64,000 bases of DNA. Origin: UBA1275 sp002323515. GTDB taxonomy: Bacteria; Bacteroidota; Rhodothermia; Balneolales; Balneolaceae. The translations under genes and the position numbers were made by a program. The stretch covers positions 1-64,000 of the forward strand of contig CAXGAH010000015.1 in assembly GCA_964007875.1 (NCBI GenBank), given 5' to 3'. Of the stretch, positions 1-7,985 are shown one piece after another (position 1 is the first letter of the stretch; each line of letters opens with the position of its first letter). The notes under the pieces are model-generated. The model made no database searches, was not told where the DNA came from, and was given only the letters and a program-made list of their open reading frames with translations.

Positions 1-49
1 TCCAAACCACCTGCTACTATTGAATGGGAATAATGGATTAGAAAGGAAA

Positions 50-1885
50 ATGGGTTTAACTATGAACCAATCGGTTGTTTATTTATTACTGGTTGTACTT
101 TCATCTGTGTTAGTGACGGTTTTATCACTTGAACCAGTTGATGCTCAAACAGTACCATCACTATCTCAGAATCAGGAATTACTATCTCTTTATGAACAGG
201 GTTTAGATAGTGTTATTATACAGCAATATTCTTCTCCAGTTACCGATGCAGAATATTATTACCTCGCTAGTAGTTATGTACGTTTAGGTCAGTACAACCA
301 AGCCCTAATTCTCCTATCAACGTTGATCAACGCTTCGAATTCTGAGCAGTCCCTTTGGTGGAGTGCCGAGGCAAGCTTAGCCCAGTCTAGGCTACTATTC
401 TATCTCGGTAATTATGCTAGCGCTTTAGAGCAGGCATTTGATTTATCCACTTGTTCTACATCGACCCCAGATCAGAAACGCAGAGCTTCTATGTTTCTGG
501 ATGATATTTTAGAATTCTTGAGTTCTTCATCTTTAGCCCAACTATTCACTAATCATTATCCGTTTGAGCTTAAAGCCAGTATACTCGAAGAGCTTATGTA
601 TGTTATACCTTATGAGCTTGCCAATACTTTTTATTCAGAGTTACAGCAACTGGCTTTAGCGTCAGGCGAGAGTAAGAACCGGACTCTAAGTAGAATTGAA
701 CGACAATTATCCACACCAATTCAATACCGAAGTAGATATAATCCGTCTAAACAGTTTGGTGCACCAGATGGGTTTCATTATCGTTTAGGAGTACTCTTAC
801 CCACCTATTCATTGGAAGACGCTAGATACGCCGTAGTTCAAGATTTATACAAAGGTATGTCCTTTGCAGCAGAAGAATTCAATGCCAACACACCAGATGC
901 AAAGATGTTCCTTATCTACAAATCGACCACTGATACCCTCTCAGCGGTCAAGCAGATAGATACTGAATACTCAGAAGGTGAACATTTTGCTCATACCCAA
1001 ATTTCTTCCTTAGTTATAGGTGATCGGGTGAATGCAATTATTGGTCCACTGTTCTCAAACGAAGCTCCTCTATATGCCCCATTGGCAGAAAAATTTGAGA
1101 TTCCACTATTTTTACCCCTAGCCAATGCCGATAGTCTAGATCTTCACAATAACTATATGTTTCAAGTCAATCCTAGTTTTAGTTCTCAGGGGGCTATTTT
1201 AGCCAGATACGCTGTAGAAACCCTTGGCTACGATACACTAGGTATTCTGGCAGAAAAAGGGAGCTTAGGTGAAGCAGCAGCCCACTCCTTTCTCAGAGAG
1301 TCAGAGCGACTAGGAGCTTTTGTAGCCTACGACTTTATAGAAAATCTAGAAGAACGTGGGTACGGAATTACAGATTTTACTCAATATTTCACCACCGATA
1401 CCTTAGATAGCGTAACCATAATTGACGCTGTTTACGTCCCATTTACAGGGACTATTGCTCAAACTCTTATCGAATCCCTACTTACAGACTTAGTAGCTAT
1501 GCAAAGTACCATAGATATTTTAGGGTCAGAAGAATGGGGTGCTGTAAACATTAATAGCACTAGACTACCAGAAACTGATGTATATTTCAGTAGAGGGTAC
1601 GCCGTTGACACTACACAAACCAAGACCCGACAATTTACCACATCATACGAAATTCGCTTTGGTAGCTCACCCACCAATTTTAGTTATATAGGTTACGATG
1701 TAGCGCATTATGTTATGCGCGAACTGTACGCAGTTAAAAATGCTAAGGCCTTAAAAAATCGTATAAAAACTTCTTCACCCTATAAAGGACACGCTTTCAC
1801 AATCGATTTCCGCAACACCCACATAAATTCATCCGTCTTTATCCAGCATATTCCCTCTTTATCTACCCAAAATGAGGACAAATAG
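50..1885 (+). CDS. TPR plus periplasmic-binding-fold protein (LpoA / ABC substrate-binding-like)
   Basis: This is an exported protein of about 611 residues. A hydrophobic signal peptide fills the first 30 or so residues and ends near LEPVDAQ. A helical region with TPR-like spacing (YYLASSYVRLGQYNQALILL) follows at roughly residues 60-200. The last 350 residues look like a type I periplasmic-binding fold (Peripla_BP_6/LivK), with VNAIIGPLFSNEA and GYDTLGILAEKG as typical segments. TPR plus this fold is the arrangement of LpoA-type penicillin-binding-protein activators and of Bacteroidota ABC-substrate-like proteins, so a role at the cell wall is inferred rather than shown. MltG lies convergently just downstream. 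In-frame starts at 20 (TTG), 50 and 62 are possible; I prefer 50 or 62 because the signal peptide begins there. Confidence 0.75.
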   Translation: MGLTMNQSVVYLLLVVLSSVLVTVLSLEPVDAQTVPSLSQNQELLSLYEQGLDSVIIQQYSSPVTDAEYYYLASSYVRLGQYNQALILLSTLINASNSEQSLWWSAEASLAQSRLLFYLGNYASALEQAFDLSTCSTSTPDQKRRASMFLDDILEFLSSSSLAQLFTNHYPFELKASILEELMYVIPYELANTFYSELQQLALASGESKNRTLSRIERQLSTPIQYRSRYNPSKQFGAPDGFHYRLGVLLPTYSLEDARYAVVQDLYKGMSFAAEEFNANTPDAKMFLIYKSTTDTLSAVKQIDTEYSEGEHFAHTQISSLVIGDRVNAIIGPLFSNEAPLYAPLAEKFEIPLFLPLANADSLDLHNNYMFQVNPSFSSQGAILARYAVETLGYDTLGILAEKGSLGEAAAHSFLRESERLGAFVAYDFIENLEERGYGITDFTQYFTTDTLDSVTIIDAVYVPFTGTIAQTLIESLLTDLVAMQSTIDILGSEEWGAVNINSTRLPETDVYFSRGYAVDTTQTKTRQFTTSYEIRFGSSPTNFSYIGYDVAHYVMRELYAVKNAKALKNRIKTSSPYKGHAFTIDFRNTHINSSVFIQHIPSLSTQNEDK

Positions 1886-1890
1886 CTCTA

Positions 1891-2934
1891 CTATGGTGTT
1901 GATTGTTCTCGTTGCTTTTTGATTCGATACTGCTCTTGAATCCAGTCTCTCCATATCTTACTCGCCTTCTGATGATCCTCATAACTGGTAGTAAAGGTAT
2001 GAGTGCCTTCAGGACTCGCTACCATATACAGGTAGCCATGACGTTCCGGCCGAGCCGCTGCCTCCAAACTAGTATAGGATGGATTAGTGATAGGTCCCGG
2101 AGGTAGGCCATTAATTCGATACGTATTGTATGGATGCTCGAAACTGTAGTCTCTGTACAACAATCTTCTTCGTTCGCCCAACGCAAAATTTACTGTTGGA
2201 TCTGCTTGTAACCTCATATTACTATTCAATCGATTCCAATAAAGCCCCCCTATCCTTTTCTTCTCCTCCTCAAATTTATACTCCCATTCAATGATCGAGG
2301 CCATAATTATCACCTCCTCCCATCGGGTTGATGTGAACGGCTCCCCCTCAATCAAGGTAGATAACTTTTTAGTATTCTCCTTAATTAGCCGACCAATGAT
2401 CGTTTTTGGCTGATCTGTCCAATACACTAGGTACGTTTCTGGATACAATTGCCCAACTACTCGGTCAGTATCAGAATTAACCGTAGCTAACCAGGTACTA
2501 TCGTTAAGAGCCTCGAAAAAATCATCCTGTTGATAGATGCTCTGCTTTTCGAATTGCTGAACTATTGATTGAATATTCTGCCCAGGTAGTACAGTCAATG
2601 TTATAGGATCTTGCAAACCCCTTCCAAGTTTTTCTAACAATTTATCCAACGAACCATTATTGTTTATTCGGTAATGACCTCTCGGCACTGATCTCCAGCC
2701 CGATAAACGTCTAGCCCAATCAAAGACTTCAGGGTCTATGGTTAAGCCCTTTTTTGACAATGTGCTAAATATACTATCCATTGGTTGTGAGCGCTCAATA
2801 TATAATGATATATCATCTTCAGTAGAAAGTGATTCTTCGATGAAACTATCTGAGTTTAGCAGATAATTTCTAGGTGTGAACACCAATAAAAAGGAAGCGA
2901 AAAAAAATATTAACTGAAGTACAAAGGAGTTCAT
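1891..2934 (-). CDS. mltG: Endolytic peptidoglycan transglycosylase MltG (YceG-like)
   Basis: MltG cleaves nascent glycan strands at the outer face of the inner membrane and is thought to end their elongation. The 347 residues begin with one membrane anchor (residues 4-20), followed by a LysM-like segment near 85-130 and the catalytic domain. The hallmark ASIIEWE is at 212-218, with Glu216 matching the family's catalytic glutamate. It is followed by the signature RLQADPTVNFALG (241-253), NGLPPGPITNPS (275-286) and YLYMVASPEGTHTF (301-314). Length is normal. It is read after the HD-domain gene 76 nt upstream, and its stop lies 5 nt from the stop of the convergent LpoA-like gene. Confidence 0.93.
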   Translation of the reverse strand: MNSFVLQLIFFFASFLLVFTPRNYLLNSDSFIEESLSTEDDISLYIERSQPMDSIFSTLSKKGLTIDPEVFDWARRLSGWRSVPRGHYRINNNGSLDKLLEKLGRGLQDPITLTVLPGQNIQSIVQQFEKQSIYQQDDFFEALNDSTWLATVNSDTDRVVGQLYPETYLVYWTDQPKTIIGRLIKENTKKLSTLIEGEPFTSTRWEEVIIMASIIEWEYKFEEEKKRIGGLYWNRLNSNMRLQADPTVNFALGERRRLLYRDYSFEHPYNTYRINGLPPGPITNPSYTSLEAAARPERHGYLYMVASPEGTHTFTTSYEDHQKASKIWRDWIQEQYRIKKQREQSTP

Positions 2935-3010
2935 AAGTTGTTCGATTTATACGATGAATGAGTTCAAATGGAAATGGACTGTAGAACGATATCAAGATAA
3001 TCTACATAAT

Positions 3011-3571
3011 TTATCTAATGAGATTTTTCTCCTTAGCTTTTTGAAATACATCAATCAGAAAAAGTATGTGATCGGCTAAGTTGGTTCCGATGAGTTCCAC
3101 TCCTTTATATACATCGTCACGTGAAATATTCGCAGCAAAATTTGGAGTTTTTAACTTTTTTGTAACCGATTTAACCTTCATTCCTTCATAACCTGTGGGT
3201 CGCAATAAAGACACCGCATGTATAAATCCAGATAACTCATCACAAGCAAATAAATAGCAATCCATTTCCGACTCAGCTATTATACCCGTTTGCTCTGGGG
3301 CATGAGCTAAAATAGCATGTTTTATCTCATCGGTAACCTCAACTTTAGGGAATATGTACTCTACCGCATAGTTTGGGTGCTGATCTGGATAGGCTTCCCA
3401 ATCGATATCATGTAATAAACCACACAACCACCAATCGTGAATGCTTTTCTCGTCTTTCTCTTGTTTTTGGGCATATGCCTGCATAGCTATCGCAACCATA
3501 TGTGAATGATTTATCAGAGAATTTGTTGTTATGTATTCACGAAGTAATAGCTTAGCAGATTCTTTTTCCAT
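3011..3571 (-). CDS. HD-domain hydrolase
   Basis: A soluble protein of 186 residues with the HD superfamily metal-binding pattern: an early His in NHSHMVAIAMQAYA (about residues 21-34), then LLHDIDWEAYP (about 52-62), and a later HAILAHAPE (about 85-93). It resembles the Bacteroidota HDIG-type proteins described as predicted phosphohydrolases of nucleotides or similar phosphate esters. The substrate is not known and nothing in the context indicates one. It lies upstream of mltG on the same strand and diverges from the cytochrome c-like gene across a 135-nt intergenic region that probably carries both promoters. Confidence 0.8.
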   Translation of the reverse strand: MEKESAKLLLREYITTNSLINHSHMVAIAMQAYAQKQEKDEKSIHDWWLCGLLHDIDWEAYPDQHPNYAVEYIFPKVEVTDEIKHAILAHAPEQTGIIAESEMDCYLFACDELSGFIHAVSLLRPTGYEGMKVKSVTKKLKTPNFAANISRDDVYKGVELIGTNLADHILFLIDVFQKAKEKNLIR

Positions 3572-3706
3572 AACGACCTTCGGATGTTAGTTGATGGTTT
3601 ATATAATCGATTAAGTATCTTTAATGGTTAAGACTATGATATACCACAATATAATGGTGAATAAAATAAAAAAGTCCTTCAAACAAGTAACTATTGAAGA
3701 TCAAAT

Positions 3707-4135
3707 ATGAATAAGTCAACCATATCATTTGATAAATGCATGTTTAGAGTACATTTTGCTATAATCATTGTCTTATCCGGCTTATTAAGTCTACAGTGTA
3801 TGACAAATATCGAAGAAATTACTGGTGAACAAGTACAAAATGTATCCTTTCAAGCTGAGGTTCAGCCTATATTACAGCAATATTGTGTCTCTTGTCATGG
3901 TAATATTGCGGGAATAAATTTACAGAGCTATGATGCAGTTATGAATAATAATGGCAATAATTGGAAGGAAAAGGTCGTGGTTCAAGGGGACGCAGAAAAT
4001 AGCGGTTTATATGATGTATTGTTAGAACGTCCGCAATTTCAGCTTCAGCAAATGCCTATTGGGGGACCTTATTTAACGGGTGACGAAATAGAAATCATTA
4101 AAACATGGATCAATGAAGGTGCTAAAAACAATTAA
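3707..4135 (+). CDS. Cytochrome c-like lipoprotein with single heme motif
   Basis: A small exported protein (142 residues). A hydrophobic segment at 15-30 ends in a lipobox-like SLQC, so Cys31 is probably lipidated. The heme-binding motif CVSCH is at residues 60-64, within QPILQQYCVSCHG, which is typical of the planctomycete-type/cytochrome C domain. Met116 in QQMPIGG is a plausible distal ligand. The YceI gene overlaps its 3' end by 23 nt, and a DUF5777 barrel and PagL-like gene follow, suggesting a co-transcribed envelope group. The electron partner is not apparent in the window. Confidence 0.82.
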   Translation: MNKSTISFDKCMFRVHFAIIIVLSGLLSLQCMTNIEEITGEQVQNVSFQAEVQPILQQYCVSCHGNIAGINLQSYDAVMNNNGNNWKEKVVVQGDAENSGLYDVLLERPQFQLQQMPIGGPYLTGDEIEIIKTWINEGAKNN

Positions 4136-4682
4136 ATCGAGCGCTAGCTGGTACCTCGCATGGGTTATTATACTTGTATGCTTACCAATTCCACTTTTGG
4201 CGCAAAGCTACTATGCTGAAAACGGCACGGCTAATTTCACCTCTAGTGTTCCCTTATATGAATTTACGGGTACAAGTAAGCAGCTGACGGGGCTTATCAA
4301 CTTCACCGATAATTCGGTTGATTTTTATTTGGATTTGGAGACCTTGGATAGTGGTATAAAAAAACGTGATAAAGACATGAGGTTAACACTCGAAACAAAG
4401 AAATTTCCCTTTGCTGAATTCTATGGAAGCCTTTTGGATAGTGTAGATCTAATAAATTTGAATCCACAAATGATCAGAACCCGTGGTAATTTTAGCATTC
4501 ACGGAGTAACCCGGGAGATTGATGTAGAGGGTGAAATTACCGTTGAACAGAATGCCCTATATCTAAGAGCCAGTTGGAAGATTCGTTTGGAGGATTTTTA
4601 TATAGTACCTCCCTCCTTGTTATTAGTTAAAGTCGACCAAATCCAAAAAATATCAATCGATATACGGCTAGAAAAACAATAA
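4113..4682 (+). CDS. YceI family periplasmic lipid-binding-like protein
   Basis: YceI proteins are lipocalin-like barrels that bind isoprenoid or other long hydrophobic ligands in the periplasm. The 189-residue product has an N-terminal signal peptide (about residues 1-31, ending LLAQ) and characteristic segments: ANFTSSVPLYEFTGTS near 40-55, MRLTLETKKFPFAEF near 89-103, and RGNFSIHGVTREIDVEGEI near 124-142. The start codon lies inside the end of the cytochrome c-like gene (23-nt overlap), which suggests translational coupling. YceI proteins often sit beside cytochromes in this group of bacteria, so a shared redox or quinone-related function is an inference only. Confidence 0.9.
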   Translation: MKVLKTIKSSASWYLAWVIILVCLPIPLLAQSYYAENGTANFTSSVPLYEFTGTSKQLTGLINFTDNSVDFYLDLETLDSGIKKRDKDMRLTLETKKFPFAEFYGSLLDSVDLINLNPQMIRTRGNFSIHGVTREIDVEGEITVEQNALYLRASWKIRLEDFYIVPPSLLLVKVDQIQKISIDIRLEKQ

Positions 4683-4720
4683 ATGAATGCTATTTTAACC
4701 CTGTTTCATCCTCATATGAT

Positions 4721-5578
4721 ATGAAATCAATTTTTTTCACCTTACTTTTACTACTAATAGTAGAATCAACACAAGCTCAAATGGAACGGAAGCGTTCGAT
4801 TGAGAATCTACCCAATCCTGAACTTTTCCTTAGTACCTCATTGGTAACAGCTCAAACCGTTAATATTGTTCCTAAGGGGGAAATACAAAGTGCCATATCG
4901 CATTCATTTGGGAGTATTCGTAGTGGTTGGGGTGATTTGTTTGGTCTAGATAATAATGCAGCGGTTCACCTTGGCTTAGATGTTGGTATTGCACAGAATT
5001 TTAGTCTTGGAATTGGCAGAACAAGCGTAGATGATGTGTTTGATCTGCGTTTCAAATGGATGCCCTATCGACAAAATAGTTCAAATAGCCGACCAGTGAG
5101 TGTTGGATTTTACCTGAATACTGCGCTCGAAACATTGGAAGAACGTCGGTTTAACTATAGCTTCACCGAACGGCTTAGCTATCACAGTAGCCTAATGGTT
5201 GCACGTCAATTTGGTCGAAAAATTACACTTCAATTAAGTCCTTCTTTGTCTCATTTTAACACACTTTTATCACAGGATAATAACTCTCTTCAACACACCG
5301 TGTTTAGTACCTTATTTTTGGGAAGATTGAAAATAAATGAAAGGAATTCACTTTCATTTGAGACCGTGCCTATACTTTCTGATCCAGAAGCCATACATCA
5401 TTGGGCCTTTAGTTACGAGATTGAGACAGGTGGACATGTGTTCCAATTATTCTTACAATCAGGTTATCTTTTTACGGAACAATACATAATAAAACAGACC
5501 TCAGATTCCTTCTGGGATGGCGATATACGTTTAGGTTTTGCCATCCACCGGGTGTTTCAATTGAAGAAAAATAAATGA
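4721..5578 (+). CDS. DUF5777 family outer-membrane beta-barrel protein
   Basis: A predicted outer-membrane barrel (285 residues) with a short signal peptide ending STQAQ (residue 20). The segment RRSIENLPNPELFLSTSLV-like region followed by an IVPKGEIQSAISHSFG strand and then WGDLFGLDNNAAVHLGLDVGI is the pattern of the Bacteroidota DUF5777 family. Alternating hydrophobic strands run to the C-terminus. The function of the family is unknown. It lies 38 nt after yceI in the same orientation, and this trio of c-type cytochrome, YceI and DUF5777 suggests the barrel may serve export or uptake connected with them. Confidence 0.8.
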   Translation: MKSIFFTLLLLLIVESTQAQMERKRSIENLPNPELFLSTSLVTAQTVNIVPKGEIQSAISHSFGSIRSGWGDLFGLDNNAAVHLGLDVGIAQNFSLGIGRTSVDDVFDLRFKWMPYRQNSSNSRPVSVGFYLNTALETLEERRFNYSFTERLSYHSSLMVARQFGRKITLQLSPSLSHFNTLLSQDNNSLQHTVFSTLFLGRLKINERNSLSFETVPILSDPEAIHHWAFSYEIETGGHVFQLFLQSGYLFTEQYIIKQTSDSFWDGDIRLGFAIHRVFQLKKNK

Positions 5579-5621
5579 GGATATATTCCTTTGTGAACAA
5601 CCAAGAAATGAATAATTGCAG

Positions 5622-6269
5622 GTGATTTCATTCGTTAAGAAATTACTTATAAGAGCTATTTGTGTTGTTTTAGTTGGGTATACATCAACCAAGGCAGATG
5701 CGCAGGAGACAATAACCAGCTCGAGCATAGCTGAAATCCAAAGCCCAAAGAATCATATTTTTTTTGTAGGATATTCGCACTCCCCAACCTCGTACATTTT
5801 TTTGGGTAAAACTTCCTATTCTTCTTCACAGAGAGCAAGTATTGGTTATATATCGCCCTATACTCATCGCATTTCTGGTGGCTTCTTAAATTTCAGCGCA
5901 CGTCTTCACTTCATCGTAGAGTACACTTATTCCAAGCGCGATACCGGTGGAAGCTTGGATACTATCCGAGGCTGGTCTTTAGATCCCTTCGGTTTAAGTT
6001 CAACTGTTCAACTTAACAAAAAAACTCACCTGCGAAATACGATTTATGGCGGATTTACTATTATGCCTTATACTTTTCCAACGGACAAAGGTCGCCGATT
6101 AAATTTCAATTTTGAGTTGCAATCCACTATTGAGCAAGCATTAGGAAAACATTATGTGCTTTCGTTTGGGGGAGCTTTCCATCATATTTCAAATGCACAA
6201 ACTGGGGAGCAAAACCCTGGCATAGACTCTATATACATATTGTTAAGATTATCTTATCTTATCGATTAA
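5622..6269 (+). CDS. PagL-like acyloxyacyl hydrolase (lipid A 3-O-deacylase family)
   Basis: The product (about 215 residues) has a signal peptide ending TKADAQ and then beta strands of an eight-strand barrel. Near the C-terminus is the PagL-type active-site pattern: His188 and Ser190 in FHHISNA, then Asn198 and Asp202 in NPGID, matching the spacing of the His, Ser, Asn and acidic residue of Pseudomonas PagL, with Asp in place of its Glu. PagL enzymes remove the 3-O-linked acyl chain from lipid A in the outer membrane, so remodelling of LPS is the likely role. There is no ATG in frame before the signal peptide; GTG at 5622 or TTG at 5616 must be used. Confidence 0.75.
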   Translation: MISFVKKLLIRAICVVLVGYTSTKADAQETITSSSIAEIQSPKNHIFFVGYSHSPTSYIFLGKTSYSSSQRASIGYISPYTHRISGGFLNFSARLHFIVEYTYSKRDTGGSLDTIRGWSLDPFGLSSTVQLNKKTHLRNTIYGGFTIMPYTFPTDKGRRLNFNFELQSTIEQALGKHYVLSFGGAFHHISNAQTGEQNPGIDSIYILLRLSYLID

Positions 6270-6301
6270 TTGTAAATCATGATACTAGATCCCTTTAAAT
6301 T

Positions 6302-6805
6302 ATGTCCATCCAAGCAAATATTCATACCTCTAAAGGCATTATTCATCTCGAATTATTTGCCGATCAAACTCCAAAAACCGTGGCCAATTTCGTTAATCTG
6401 AGTCTACGTGGTTTTTATGATGGCTTAAATTTCCACAGAGTAATTCCTGATTTTATGATTCAAGGTGGCTGCCCTCTGGGCTCTGGTGTAGGAGGTCCTG
6501 GTTATCGCTTTGAAGACGAATTTGTGCCTACATTACGTCATAGTGAGCATGGTAAATTATCCATGGCAAATGCAGGTCCGGGTACAAATGGGAGTCAGTT
6601 TTTTATTACACATGTGGCAACACCTTGGCTAGATGACCGTCATTCTATCTTTGGTCAAGTTGTTAGTTCAGAAGACCAAGAAGTTGTAAACAGCATACAA
6701 CAAGGTGATACCATCGAGAAAGTCGAAATAATTGGATCCACCGATGAACTTCTTTCACAAGTAAAGGAAGTGACCATGTGGAATGAGTTACTGGATGAAG
6801 ATTGA
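6302..6805 (+). CDS. Cyclophilin-type peptidyl-prolyl cis-trans isomerase
   Basis: A compact cytoplasmic cyclophilin (167 residues) without a signal peptide. Family hallmarks are FADQTPKTVANFVNL (about 19-33), FHRVIPDFMIQGG (about 44-56), with the catalytic Arg in FHRV, SMANAGPGTNGSQFFITH (about 86-103) and LDDRHSIFGQV. It accelerates proline isomerisation during protein folding. The next gene, a K+ channel, begins 23 nt before its stop, so the two are probably translated from one mRNA, though no functional link is known. Confidence 0.95.
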   Translation: MSIQANIHTSKGIIHLELFADQTPKTVANFVNLSLRGFYDGLNFHRVIPDFMIQGGCPLGSGVGGPGYRFEDEFVPTLRHSEHGKLSMANAGPGTNGSQFFITHVATPWLDDRHSIFGQVVSSEDQEVVNSIQQGDTIEKVEIIGSTDELLSQVKEVTMWNELLDED

Positions 6806-7616
6806 TCTAGATAACATTCCTGAAGAAAAGGGATTTCGAAGACATATACATGTAATTATATTCGGTTCGGATACCCTTGCAGGTAAATTATTCGACATTG
6901 TTTTAATTGCAGCTATAGCACTTAGTGTGGCTGTGGTAATGTTGGATAGCATTGGGAGTATCAGGGTAATTTTCGGTGATTTACTATTGAAATTAGAGTG
7001 GTTCTTTACCCTCCTTTTTAGTGTGGAATATCTTCTTAGGATTGCTACGGTAAAAAAAGTTAAGCAATATGTGTTTAGCTTTTATGGGATTATTGATTTC
7101 CTTGCCATTCTACCTACCTATTTGAGCATTCTTATACCAGGTACGCAGTATCTCATAGCTATACGAGTTCTTCGAATACTGCGAGTATTCCGAATTTTAA
7201 AGCTAGCTCATTATTTATCGGAGGCTAATTTTATTACCAAGGCCTTATGGCAAAGTAGAAGGAAAATTCTCGTTTTTCTGTTTGCTGTTGTGATAATATG
7301 TGTCTTTGCAGGATCCATTATGTATGTGGTTGAGGGTCCGGAAAATGGCTTTAGTAACATTCCAATTTCCATATATTGGGCTATTGTTACCCTTTCAACA
7401 GTAGGTTTTGGAGACATAACCCCTATAACACCGCTCGGTCAATTTATTTCTGCCATAATTATGATAATGGGCTACGGTATTATAGCGGTACCCACTGGGA
7501 TTGTAACCTATGAGATGACCAAAAGCACTCGTAAGCTACACAGTTGTGTAGAATGTGGTAAGCAAAACCATGAGAAGGATGCATTGTTTTGCAAACACTG
7601 CGGTAAAGAACTGTGA
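6783..7616 (+). CDS. Voltage-gated-type potassium channel with C-terminal zinc ribbon
   Basis: A six-transmembrane ion channel (277 residues). The S4 helix carries an Arg every third position (128, 131, 134, 137), the mark of a voltage sensor, and the selectivity filter TVGFGD is at 206-211, so it should conduct K+ across the inner membrane. After S6 (about 220-245) comes a 30-residue tail with two CxxC pairs, Cys255/Cys258 and Cys270/Cys273, forming a zinc ribbon in the cytoplasm. The filter and sensor mark a Kv-type channel like KvAP, and zinc-ribbon tails occur in some bacterial Ion_trans proteins. The start overlaps the cyclophilin gene by 23 nt; an ATG at 6795 is an alternative. Confidence 0.9.
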   Translation: MSYWMKIDLDNIPEEKGFRRHIHVIIFGSDTLAGKLFDIVLIAAIALSVAVVMLDSIGSIRVIFGDLLLKLEWFFTLLFSVEYLLRIATVKKVKQYVFSFYGIIDFLAILPTYLSILIPGTQYLIAIRVLRILRVFRILKLAHYLSEANFITKALWQSRRKILVFLFAVVIICVFAGSIMYVVEGPENGFSNIPISIYWAIVTLSTVGFGDITPITPLGQFISAIIMIMGYGIIAVPTGIVTYEMTKSTRKLHSCVECGKQNHEKDALFCKHCGKEL

Positions 7617-7725
7617 ATAAGATAATTAGACGGTTACCCATGAGTAGTCTCTATATCAATACATGGAGGATAAATGGCATAGGCAAAATACTAATTAATT
7701 CACCTACCGCTATTTAATCTCGTCG

Positions 7726-7935
7726 ATGGCGAATAACCAATTTTCAATCTATACAGGCCCCAGCCTTAATACACTTAATGAGGGTTCTGTAGATGACCTA
7801 GCCTGGTATTCCATGTGGAGCTCATCTATAAAAAGTGCAAACTATCTAGTATGGGTTGGATGTAACATCGGTGTGCAACTATTTAAGCAAGATGCAGTTG
7901 AACGAGTGAACTTTCCCTTAGAGCGTAATTTCTAA
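7726..7935 (+). pseudogene. Short fragment resembling the propeller protein at 27270-28874 (possible remnant)
   Basis: This 69-codon reading frame stands alone in a 369-nt gap between the K+ channel and the symporter. Its last third (YLVWVG...VERVNFPL) resembles the last propeller blade of the protein at 27270-28874 (YLFIGT...IERVNFPL), with a shared seven-residue ERVNFPL. The preceding part does not match clearly, there is no signal peptide and the sorting domain is missing. I read it as a decayed paralogue fragment. It could instead be a small unrelated gene or chance coding. The remaining 109 nt before it and 50 nt after it show no promoter, RNA or terminator that I can support. Confidence 0.35.
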
Positions 7936-7985
7936 GTCTTACGCATGGTCTTGTTAAAGAATCTTGCTACGAAAATCTTTCGACT

